This document shows positions 1 through 5,233 of a DNA stretch of 5,647 nucleotides, piece after piece. Below the pieces are notes generated by a model. It saw only the letters and a program-made list of their open reading frames with translations. It was not told where the DNA came from and searched no databases. The first letter of the stretch is position 1. Each line of letters begins with the position of its first letter. The DNA comes from Phycisphaerales bacterium (GTDB taxonomy: Bacteria; Planctomycetota; Phycisphaerae; Tepidisphaerales; Tepidisphaeraceae): the NCBI GenBank assembly GCA_003153655.1, contig PMAK01000045.1, positions 15,040-20,686 of the forward strand, written 5' to 3'. The position numbers and the translations under genes are program-made.

Positions 1-4
1 GGCT

Positions 5-10
5 TAATAT
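5..10 (+). promoter_or_regulatory. Possible -10 hexamer just ahead of the glycosyltransferase start
   Basis: The hexamer TAATAT ends nine bases before the ATG at 20. It matches four of six positions of the sigma70 -10 consensus, and there is no ribosome binding site between it and the start. Any -35 element lies outside the window. A match of this quality is common by chance; it is listed because two other genes here show the same arrangement. Confidence 0.2.
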
Positions 11-19
11 GAATTGGAT

Positions 20-1282
20 ATGTCTGCTTCGCCGATTCGGATTTTGATTGCCGCGCTTGGGAGCCACGGGGATGTGCATCCGTTTTTGGGGCTGGGGCGG
101 ACGCTGCTGGCGCGGGGGCATGAAGTTCGGTTTATCGCGCCGGCTATGTACGAGCCGCTGGCTCGGTTGGTGGGATTGCAATTTGTTCCGATCGGAACGG
201 CAGAACAATTCGAACGTCATTCATCCCGCGCGGAACTGTGGCACCCGCGTAAGGGATTTCAGGTCATGGCTGAGGCCACCGCGGAATTCTTCGGGGATTA
301 TTACCGGGCCATAACCGACAATTGCGAGTCGGGGCGAACGATTTTGGTGCTCTCATCACTGGTGCTGGCTGGTCGGGTTGCGCAGGAAGTGCTCCGAGTA
401 CCGGCGGTGACCATTCATCTCGCGCCATCGGTTTTTCGGAGCAACCAAAAGCCGGCAAAGACGCCTCCGCTGCCTCTGGCGGATTGGATGCCCGCGGGCT
501 GGAATCGGCTGATCTTTGCGGCGGTAGATTTGCTGGTGATAGACCCGGCGCTTGGCGGACCTGTGAATAAGTTGCGGGCGTCGATTGGATTGGGGCCAGT
601 TAGACGCATTCTGGGCGGATGGATTCATTCGCCGGATCGGGTGATTGGGTTGTTTCCGGAGTGGTTTGCGCCGCCGGCCGTCGATTGGCCGGCTCAGACA
701 ATTTTGACGGGTTTCCCGCTGTATGACGAGGCGGATATTTTACCGATCAATTTCCTATTGGAGCGATTTTTAGATTCGGGACAGCCGCCGATTGCGTTCA
801 CGCCGGGGAGCGCGATGCGGCACGGGGAGCGATTTTTTGACGCGGCGGTGGAAGCGTGCCGAATGCTGGGGCGGCGGGGTTTGCTGGTGTCGATGCATGA
901 GCGGCATTTGCCCGAGCATCTGCCGGCGGAGATTCGGCATGTGAAATATGCGCCGTTCAGCCGGCTGCTGCCGCGGTGCGCGGCGATTGTTCATCATGGG
1001 GGGATTGGAACTTCGTCGCAGGCGCTGGCGGCGGGAGTGCCGCAACTGGTTGCGCCCATGGGATTTGATCAGGCGGACAATGCGATGCGACTAAAGGGAC
1101 TGGGGGTGGCGGAGATTTTGCCGGCACAAAAGTTTTCGGCGCGGCGAGCGGCGGTGGCGCTGGAACGGGCGATGGACCCGATTCATCGTGCAAATTGTCT
1201 CGTTGTTAAGAAACGATTTGAGGGACAGAAGCCGCTTGAAAAGACAGCGGATTTGATCGAGGAGGCCTATTTTCGTCGGTAA
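20..1282 (+). CDS. GT-B fold glycosyltransferase, GT1 / RhlB-like family
   Basis: Predicted cytoplasmic or membrane-associated enzyme that transfers a sugar from a nucleotide-sugar donor to a small or lipid acceptor; neither substrate can be read from the sequence. From the ATG at 20 it has 420 residues, a full length for the family. The N-terminal Rossmann half carries the GSHGDVHP motif (residues 14-21), typical of Glyco_transf_28/GT1 enzymes. The C-terminal donor-binding half has FTPGSA (about 260-265), a LLPRCA segment leading into HHGGIGT (325-331), and a PMGFDQADNA motif (about 346-355), the donor-sugar/phosphate-binding signature of this family. An in-frame TTG at 14 would add two residues; ATG is preferred. 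An in-frame TAA at 5-7 rules out a longer start. No Shine-Dalgarno sequence is visible. The TPGSA and HHGG blocks resemble rhamnosyltransferase RhlB, but sterol or polyketide glycosyltransferases share them. The family call is strong; the exact role is unknown. Confidence 0.93.
   Translation: MSASPIRILIAALGSHGDVHPFLGLGRTLLARGHEVRFIAPAMYEPLARLVGLQFVPIGTAEQFERHSSRAELWHPRKGFQVMAEATAEFFGDYYRAITDNCESGRTILVLSSLVLAGRVAQEVLRVPAVTIHLAPSVFRSNQKPAKTPPLPLADWMPAGWNRLIFAAVDLLVIDPALGGPVNKLRASIGLGPVRRILGGWIHSPDRVIGLFPEWFAPPAVDWPAQTILTGFPLYDEADILPINFLLERFLDSGQPPIAFTPGSAMRHGERFFDAAVEACRMLGRRGLLVSMHERHLPEHLPAEIRHVKYAPFSRLLPRCAAIVHHGGIGTSSQALAAGVPQLVAPMGFDQADNAMRLKGLGVAEILPAQKFSARRAAVALERAMDPIHRANCLVVKKRFEGQKPLEKTADLIEEAYFRR
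673..693. repeat. Perfect 7-bp inverted repeat inside the glycosyltransferase gene
   Basis: GCCGGCC at 673-679 is matched by GGCCGGC at 687-693 around a 7-base loop. It lies within the coding sequence, in the region between the two GT-B halves. It could fold in the mRNA. It may also simply reflect alanine, proline and glycine codons in G+C-rich DNA. Confidence 0.4.
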
Positions 1283-1293
1283 GGAATTCCTCG

Positions 1294-1647
1294 CTAGTTG
1301 GCCATTCGGGAGCGGCTCAGATCGACGCGGGAGCCGGCGAAATGGATGCCTTCGGCTTCGAGGAGTCGGCGTTTTTTGGGGAGGCCGCCGGCGAATCCAG
1401 TCAGTTTACCGTCGCTTCCAACTACGCGGTGGCAAGGAACTCCTGGGGCGTACGGATTGACGTGGAGAGCCCGGCCGACGGCGCGATAGCCGTTGGTTTT
1501 CAAGCGGCGGGCGACGTCTCCGTAGGTCATGACGCGGCCGTGCGGGATGGTGGCGGTGATGGCCCACACTTTTTGCTGGAATGACATTCCGGGAACAATT
1601 TTGCCGTCGCGGATTTTGGATTCCAGTTGGGTTGTAGTGGCGTTCAT
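1294..1647 (-). CDS. Single-domain O6-alkylguanine-DNA alkyltransferase (MGMT/Ogt family)
   Basis: Predicted suicide DNA-repair protein that moves an alkyl group from O6-alkylguanine to its own cysteine. The 117-residue product is essentially only the DNA-binding/active-site domain. MSFQQKVWAITATIPHGRV (21-39) leads into TYGDVA (41-46), followed by RAVG (55-58, the arginine-finger helix in the family), NP (64-65), the PCHRVV active site (71-76, acceptor Cys72) and GFAGGL (84-89). Alkyltransferase-like (ATL) proteins have Trp where this has Cys72, so it should be able to accept alkyl groups. The N-terminal RNase H-like domain of longer Ogt/Ada/MGMT proteins is missing, as in other short members. 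The start is well supported: AAGGAG lies 5 bases upstream of the ATG. The gene converges on the glycosyltransferase and diverges from the hotdog gene, so it is probably transcribed alone. Activity is inferred; the family call is firm. Confidence 0.93.
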   Translation of the reverse strand: MNATTTQLESKIRDGKIVPGMSFQQKVWAITATIPHGRVMTYGDVARRLKTNGYRAVGRALHVNPYAPGVPCHRVVGSDGKLTGFAGGLPKKRRLLEAEGIHFAGSRVDLSRSRMAN

Positions 1648-1652
1648 TTTGG

Positions 1653-1658
1653 CTCCTT
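1653..1658 (-). promoter_or_regulatory. Ribosome binding site of the alkyltransferase
   Basis: Read on the minus strand this is AAGGAG, five bases before the ATG whose first base is 1647. It is the only strong, well-spaced Shine-Dalgarno sequence in the window and it fixes the start of the alkyltransferase. Confidence 0.8.
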
Positions 1659-1674
1659 ACTAAGATAATGCGGA

Positions 1675-1680
1675 ATTCTA
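1675..1680 (-). promoter_or_regulatory. Candidate -10 element of the alkyltransferase promoter
   Basis: On the minus strand this reads TAGAAT, matching the sigma70 -10 consensus at five of six positions. A transcript starting about 7 bases downstream, near 1668, would carry a leader of about 20 bases containing the AAGGAG site. No convincing -35 is seen around 1698-1703, so an activator or an extended contact may be needed. The call rests on position and the -10 match alone. Confidence 0.4.
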
Positions 1681-1704
1681 TCCGGAATCGGTCTTGAATT
1701 CGCC

Positions 1705-1710
1705 TATAAT
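1705..1710 (+). promoter_or_regulatory. Candidate -10 element of the hotdog-protein promoter
   Basis: A perfect TATAAT lies 41 bases before the ATG at 1752, giving a predicted transcript start near 1717. The expected -35 position (about 1682-1687) reads CCGGAA, a poor match. That position abuts the -10 of the divergent alkyltransferase promoter (1675-1680), so the two promoters would lie back to back and overlap. Confidence 0.5.
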
Positions 1711-1751
1711 TCGACGAAGTCTTAAGAGGTAAGGACGAACGAGCCAGCCGC

Positions 1752-2411
1752 ATGAGTACGATCCAGGTATCCACCGAAGAAGTGAAAGTCGCGCGCGTAG
1801 AGCGACCGATATCGGCCCGGCTTCCGATCGGGCGATTGTCGCGATGGTACGACAAGATCGAGGCGTTCGTCAGCCGGTTGTCGGTGCGGGATAATTTCTG
1901 GCAGCGCGTCTGTTCGCTGATCTGGCTGCCATACGCTTTTTTCAGCGGGATTCGGATCAAGCAGATCAGCGCGGAGACGTATGGCGCGATCCTGCCGTTC
2001 CGGCGGTTCAATCGGAATTGGTATCGGGCAATGGCGGGCGGGGCATTGCTCGCGAATAGCGAGATTGCCGGAGGAATGTACGTTTTTGGGATTTGCGGCG
2101 GGGATTACACCGTCGTGTGTAAACATCTGGAATATACGTTTTTGCGGCCGTGTTTCGGGCCGGCGGTTTATCGGATGACACCGCGGGAGAATGTGCGGCA
2201 ATTGCTGGCGGAGTCTGGGGAATTCAATGTGACCTTGGACATGGAGATTTTGCAGCAGGTTTCGACGCCGGGGGAACGGGACAAGCGCGTGGGCCGGTCG
2301 CAGGCGACGTTTCATGTGACGCCGAAAGAGCAGCACAAGCTTAGAAATGCGCGGAGAAAAGGGGCGGGTCGGCCTGCCCTGATCGCGCCGCATCGTCCGG
2401 ATAGGGAATAG
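1752..2411 (+). CDS. DUF4442-like hotdog-fold protein, putative acyl-CoA thioesterase relative
   Basis: The 219-residue product resembles DUF4442 proteins, a branch of the hotdog superfamily related to PaaI-type thioesterases. The central part is the diagnostic one: FFSGIRIKQI (63-72), then LPFRRFNRNW (81-90), then MAGGALLANSEIAGG (94-108), the pattern of a hotdog beta strand followed by the central helix. In hotdog enzymes a Glu or Asp on this helix is often catalytic, and E104 is the candidate here. The strand-rich stretch from about 118 to 170 fits the rest of the fold. The first 40 residues and the basic tail (about 190-219, rich in Arg and Lys) lie outside the core. No signal peptide is seen. 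AGAGGTAAGGA (1725-1735) precedes the ATG, but its GGA ends 17 bases away, longer than usual; no other in-frame start fits. The family call is moderate; substrate and activity are unknown. Confidence 0.7.
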   Translation: MSTIQVSTEEVKVARVERPISARLPIGRLSRWYDKIEAFVSRLSVRDNFWQRVCSLIWLPYAFFSGIRIKQISAETYGAILPFRRFNRNWYRAMAGGALLANSEIAGGMYVFGICGGDYTVVCKHLEYTFLRPCFGPAVYRMTPRENVRQLLAESGEFNVTLDMEILQQVSTPGERDKRVGRSQATFHVTPKEQHKLRNARRKGAGRPALIAPHRPDRE

Positions 2412-2430
2412 GTCGCCTTCCAGTTAGTTT

Positions 2431-2472
2431 TTGTGATCTGGGGTATTTCCAAAAAATAATCTCGCGTACACT
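2431..2472 (+). promoter_or_regulatory. Candidate promoter region for the membrane protein gene
   Basis: Two readings are possible. TTGTGA (2431-2436) and AATAAT (2455-2460) are separated by 18 bases and match the sigma70 consensus at four and five of six positions, which would start transcription near 2467. Alternatively TACACT (2467-2472, four of six) would place the transcript start at or next to the GTG at 2482. Either way the leader would be about 15 bases or less and has no Shine-Dalgarno sequence. Read-through from the hotdog gene is also possible, since no terminator is visible between them. Confidence 0.35.
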
Positions 2473-2481
2473 TCCGGGTTC

Positions 2482-3669
2482 GTGGACGAATCACCAGCAC
2501 AAAGCAATCTCATCAGCGCGGCCCGTGTCACGGGCTGGGCTATCTATCTAGCGATGTCGTGGACGTGGTGCATTGGCATGTATTTGCCGGTGCTGATCAT
2601 GCGGGAACTGGGGTTTGCCGGGGTCATCACATTCGCGATTCCGAACATTGTCGGAGCAATGGCAATGGGTTGGATGCTGCGGGATGAGCGGCAAAGCCGG
2701 GTGATCATCGGCGAGAATCGTTCCGCGTTCGTCTGGTATTCGCTGATCGCGATTGCGTTCCACGCGTTTTTCGCAGCCTGGATCATTCGGCAGATCGCCG
2801 GGCCACATGCGGGGATGGCGGTAGCGGGCGTATTTTTATTTTTTTGGATTGTTCTGCACTGGCGGCGCGGCGGGGAATTTCTGGCGACGGGTTTGGCGCT
2901 GGTTGTTTGCGCGGGGCTGATTGGTTGGGGATTTTTACGGCATGAGTTGCCTTATGTCGCGCATCCGGTTTTGGGGACGAGCATTTCACCGATCAACAAT
3001 CTGTGGCTTGCGCCGGCGTGGATGCTGGGCTTTCTTTGCTGCCCGTGGCTGGATCTGACTTTTCACGCAGCGCGGCGGGCGATGGGACGAGCGGAGGCAC
3101 GGGCTGCTTTTTTGGTGGGATTCGGCGTGATCTTTGCGGCGATGCTGCTGATCACCGTGGCGTACAGCGGATGGTTGGTGGTTGGCTTGGACCGGGTGCG
3201 GTATCCGCAACTGGCGATGATTCTCGGCGGATATTTAATCGTGCAGAGCTGCCTGACGGTTGCGCTGCACACGCGGCAAATCGGGCAGACGCGCGAGAAA
3301 ATTTCGATGCGGGGATTTCTGGGCTTCAGCGCGCTGCTGGTAATCTCGGTGCTGCTCGGGGTGCTTAGCGATGGGCCGAGCACTTATAATGGGATGCCGA
3401 TGGGGGAATTGGTTTATCGGTGTTTTCTTGGGTTTTATGGGCTGATTTTTCCGGCGTATGTGTGGCTGCGGATGGTGGGACCGCGGCGATCGATGGGCCG
3501 GGTGCTGGCGGTAATTGTGATCGCCGCGCCGTTGTATTGGCTGGCGTTTGCGGATGAGGAGATGGGGTTTGCGGTGATTGGGGTGCTTGTGGTGGTGCTC
3601 GGGAAATATTTTCCACCGGACGGATCGCGTTCACCGGCGCGCGTCGCAAACGACGCGGCTAAACCTTAA
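2482..3669 (+). CDS. Polytopic integral membrane protein of unknown family
   Basis: I do not recognise a named family. The 395-residue product is strongly hydrophobic, with about 10-12 likely membrane segments, roughly at 16-40, 44-66, 82-103, 110-127, 133-151, 175-195, 207-228, 243-262, 278-296, 309-330, 339-356 and 360-375. Distinctive stretches are FAIPNIVGAMAMGW (51-64) and a WMLGFLCCPWLDLTFHAARR block (180-199), where Cys, Pro, Trp, Asp and His lie within or beside a membrane segment and could form a functional site. The last 20 residues are polar. There is no signal peptide beyond the first membrane helix. The GTG start is chosen because an in-frame TGA at 2434-2436 precedes it, no other start codon lies between, and the next ATG (2554) would cut into the first helix. 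It lies 70 bases after the hotdog gene on the same strand. A secondary-transporter-like fold is possible but is only an inference. Confidence 0.85.
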   Translation: MDESPAQSNLISAARVTGWAIYLAMSWTWCIGMYLPVLIMRELGFAGVITFAIPNIVGAMAMGWMLRDERQSRVIIGENRSAFVWYSLIAIAFHAFFAAWIIRQIAGPHAGMAVAGVFLFFWIVLHWRRGGEFLATGLALVVCAGLIGWGFLRHELPYVAHPVLGTSISPINNLWLAPAWMLGFLCCPWLDLTFHAARRAMGRAEARAAFLVGFGVIFAAMLLITVAYSGWLVVGLDRVRYPQLAMILGGYLIVQSCLTVALHTRQIGQTREKISMRGFLGFSALLVISVLLGVLSDGPSTYNGMPMGELVYRCFLGFYGLIFPAYVWLRMVGPRRSMGRVLAVIVIAAPLYWLAFADEEMGFAVIGVLVVVLGKYFPPDGSRSPARVANDAAKP

Positions 3670-3671
3670 GA

Positions 3672-3688
3672 CTTGAGCGTCTCTCAGG
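3672..3688. other. Small hairpin between two convergent stop codons
   Basis: CTTGAG (3672-3677) can pair with CTCAGG (3683-3688) around a 5-base loop, with one G-U pair on the plus strand. It covers the gap between the membrane-protein stop (3667-3669) and the kinase stop (3684-3686). No T tract follows on either strand, so it is at best a weak bidirectional terminator. Confidence 0.2.
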
Positions 3689-5141
3689 CGATGGCGGGTT
3701 CTGTATTTGTATCTGGTGAGGGGTGCGGGCTTGGGGGAAATTCGCAGGTGACTGTTGTTCCGACGCCGACCGTGGATTGGAGGCCTACTTCGCCGCCGAG
3801 GGCGTGGACGGCGTGTTTGACAATGGCGAGGCCCAGGCCGGTGCCGCGTCCGGCGCTGCCGCTGCGGGCGGAATCGACCTGATAGAATCGTTCGAAGACG
3901 CGGTCGAGATGTTCGGGGGCGATGCCTATGCCGGTATCGGCGACGGTGAGGGTGACGACGCCTTCCGCGCCGGCGGCGGGTTCAGACTGGTGAATGGAGA
4001 CGGTGACTCTTCCGCTGGCGGGAGTAAATTTGATGCTGTTTTCCACGAGGTTTTTTAAGACGAGGTTGATGAGACGGCTGTCGGTGCGGATTTCGGTCGG
4101 GGTTTTTGGATCGCCGTCGCCGAGGCGAAGCTCGACGTTTTTCTGACGGGCGACGGTTCCCATCGTTGATCTGAGGATCGCGAGCAATTCGGAGGTTTTG
4201 ACCTTCACGGCATGAGGATGAAGCTCGGCGTTTTCTACGCGCGAAAGATCGAGCAGATCGCGGAGCATTTCTTCGAGACGGCGGAGATGGCCGTCGATGA
4301 CGGAAACACATTTTTCGGTTTGGACGGGATCTTCGTGATAGACATCGCGGAGGGTTTCGAAGGCGATCTTGATGGCGGCGATGGGGGTTCGTAATTCGTG
4401 GCTAGCGTTGGCGACGAAATCGGTCTTCATCTGGACAGCGCCGGCCAGCGTGCTGACATCGCGTAAAACGAGGAGAGCCCCGCCGCCGGGGGCGCGGGTG
4501 GCGACGCCTTGATATGTGCAGCGCAGGCCGTTGCGGACGAGACGGATTTCGCGGTGGAGGAGCGTGGTGGCGCCGGCGGGTTTGCCGGCGCCGATGAGGG
4601 ATTCGTATAGCTCGACGATTTGTTCGTCGTTGACTACGCCGAGGAGTTTTTGTTCGATGGCTTGCTGGGGTTGGAGAGAGAGGAGCTTGGAAGCCGGGGC
4701 GTTCATGAGGGTGATTCGTCCGCGCGGGTCGATGGCGAGGATGGGATCGGGAAGGGTATCGACGAGAGCCTGAAGACCGCCCCGCTGCTGCTGGAGATCG
4801 GAGAGTTGTTTGTAAGCCTGTGCGGCGAGTTGATTGAGATTGACGGCCATTCGTTGCATTGCTTCGGCGCCGTGAGGTTGGACGCGGACATCCCATTCGC
4901 CGCGGGCCATCCGGGCGGCGGCTTGCTCGAGGCGGTGGCTGGGGAGAAGCCATCTTCGGCGGCGGAGCATTGCGTTTGCGGAGACAAGGATGAGAGAGGC
5001 GAATAGCGTGTAGAGGGCGAGCATGGCCGGGGTTCGGTATTGCTCGGGAGCGTTGGCGGCGAGGGCGAGGATCGGGGCGATTACGATGCTTGTGGCCAGT
5101 ATCGGGAGTAGCAGGCGAGTTAGCAGGAACCAGGGACGCAT
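3684..5141 (-). CDS. Membrane sensor histidine kinase, PhoR-like (HAMP-PAS-HisKA-HATPase_c)
   Basis: Inner-membrane kinase of 485 residues that should autophosphorylate and pass phosphate to the response regulator encoded just upstream. Two membrane helices (about 8-30 and 38-58) flank a very short external loop, so there is no real periplasmic sensor domain, as in PhoR. A HAMP-like linker (about 60-115) is followed by a PAS domain (about 122-230, with LPDPILAIDPRGRI). The HisKA H-box is FVANASHELRTP (242-253) with phospho-acceptor His248; E249 and T252 form the ExxT motif of kinases that also act as phosphatases. The ATP-binding domain has the N-box (NLVENSIKF, 364-372), G1 (ADTGIGI, 401-407), F-box (FERFYQ, 416-421) and G2 (GTGLGLAI, 433-440). 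All catalytic boxes look intact. The tail after 470 is rich in Pro and Ser. No Shine-Dalgarno sequence precedes the ATG. The signal is unknown; a phosphate role is only suggested by architecture, because no pst or phoU gene is in view. Confidence 0.95.
   Translation of the reverse strand: MRPWFLLTRLLLPILATSIVIAPILALAANAPEQYRTPAMLALYTLFASLILVSANAMLRRRRWLLPSHRLEQAAARMARGEWDVRVQPHGAEAMQRMAVNLNQLAAQAYKQLSDLQQQRGGLQALVDTLPDPILAIDPRGRITLMNAPASKLLSLQPQQAIEQKLLGVVNDEQIVELYESLIGAGKPAGATTLLHREIRLVRNGLRCTYQGVATRAPGGGALLVLRDVSTLAGAVQMKTDFVANASHELRTPIAAIKIAFETLRDVYHEDPVQTEKCVSVIDGHLRRLEEMLRDLLDLSRVENAELHPHAVKVKTSELLAILRSTMGTVARQKNVELRLGDGDPKTPTEIRTDSRLINLVLKNLVENSIKFTPASGRVTVSIHQSEPAAGAEGVVTLTVADTGIGIAPEHLDRVFERFYQVDSARSGSAGRGTGLGLAIVKHAVHALGGEVGLQSTVGVGTTVTCEFPPSPHPSPDTNTEPAIA
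4569..4592. repeat. Perfect 9-bp inverted repeat inside the kinase gene
   Basis: GGCGCCGGC (4569-4577) is mirrored by GCCGGCGCC (4584-4592) around a 6-base spacer. It falls exactly on kinase codons 184-191, which encode GAGKPAGA in a turn of the PAS domain. The stem is entirely G:C, so it should fold stably in mRNA or single-stranded DNA. It may only reflect repeated Gly and Ala codons. Confidence 0.6.
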
Positions 5142-5147
5142 GGTGGG

Positions 5148-5175
5148 ATTATCAAATCGCGGTGTGGCATTGCAA
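5148..5175 (-). promoter_or_regulatory. Candidate promoter of the histidine kinase gene
   Basis: On the minus strand, TTGCAA (5170-5175) and GATAAT (5148-5153) are 16 bases apart and match the sigma70 -35 and -10 consensus at four and five of six positions. The -10 ends six bases before the kinase ATG (first base 5141), so transcription would start at or very near the start codon, giving a leaderless mRNA. This fits the lack of a Shine-Dalgarno sequence. It would let the kinase be made apart from the response regulator. Confidence 0.45.
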
Positions 5176-5176
5176 G

Positions 5177-5187
5177 ATCAATTTGAT
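5177..5187. promoter_or_regulatory. Short inverted repeat beside the kinase -35 (possible operator)
   Basis: ATCAA and TTGAT flank a single central base at 5177-5187, immediately upstream of the candidate -35 of the kinase. A dimeric regulator could bind such a site. It does not resemble the Pho box and is short enough to arise by chance. Confidence 0.2.
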
Positions 5188-5211
5188 GATTGGGCTGATG
5201 TTTCGATGCAT

Positions 5212-5230
5212 CCCATGGTGGCACCGTGGG
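5212..5230 (-). other. Hairpin just after the response-regulator stop codon
   Basis: CCCATGG (5212-5218) and CCGTGGG (5224-5230) can pair around a 5-base loop, with one imperfect position (C-A on the minus-strand RNA). The stem begins four bases after the regulator stop. There is no following U tract, so full intrinsic termination is unlikely; partial attenuation or 3'-end protection is possible. Confidence 0.25.
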
Positions 5231-5233
5231 CTT

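Noticed and set aside
1282..1291. Ten-base palindrome AGGAATTCCT between the convergent glycosyltransferase and alkyltransferase genes, considered as a terminator.
   Set aside because: It has no loop and no adjoining T tract. It contains a common EcoRI-type hexamer that also occurs elsewhere in the window, so no function is supported.
1673..1701. Two GAATTC hexamers 23 bases apart, with TCCGGA between them, considered as paired operator sites.
   Set aside because: GAATTC is also found inside coding sequence (for example around 283 and 2219). The sites have no extended common flanks.
1406..2011. Open frame of 201 codons on the minus strand spanning the alkyltransferase, its promoter region and part of the hotdog gene.
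   Set aside because: Its second half is a frame-shifted reading of the alkyltransferase and is very Arg-rich. The alternative frame holds all the family motifs and a good ribosome binding site.
1722..2393. Open frame of 223 codons on the minus strand opposite the hotdog gene.
   Set aside because: Its product is rich in Arg, Pro and His with no recognisable domain, as expected of the antisense of a G+C-rich gene. The plus-strand frame has a clear DUF4442-like pattern and a TATAAT upstream.
2412..2481. Possible terminator after the hotdog gene, using CCAG at 2420-2423, CTGG at 2438-2441 and the TTTTT run between them.
   Set aside because: The stem is only four pairs and the T run lies in the loop, not after the stem.
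4402..4953. Open frame of 183 codons on the minus strand inside the kinase gene.
   Set aside because: It is an out-of-frame reading of the kinase with extreme Arg, Pro and Ser content and no domain.
4620..5006. Open frame of 128 codons on the plus strand opposite the kinase, and a similar one of 111 codons at 3723-4058.
   Set aside because: Both are antisense to intact kinase domains, have Gly/Glu/Asp-rich low-information products and no convincing start signals.
5142..5233. Pho box upstream of the kinase, which would support a phosphate regulon.
   Set aside because: I could not find paired CTGTCAT-like repeats at the expected spacing on either strand.
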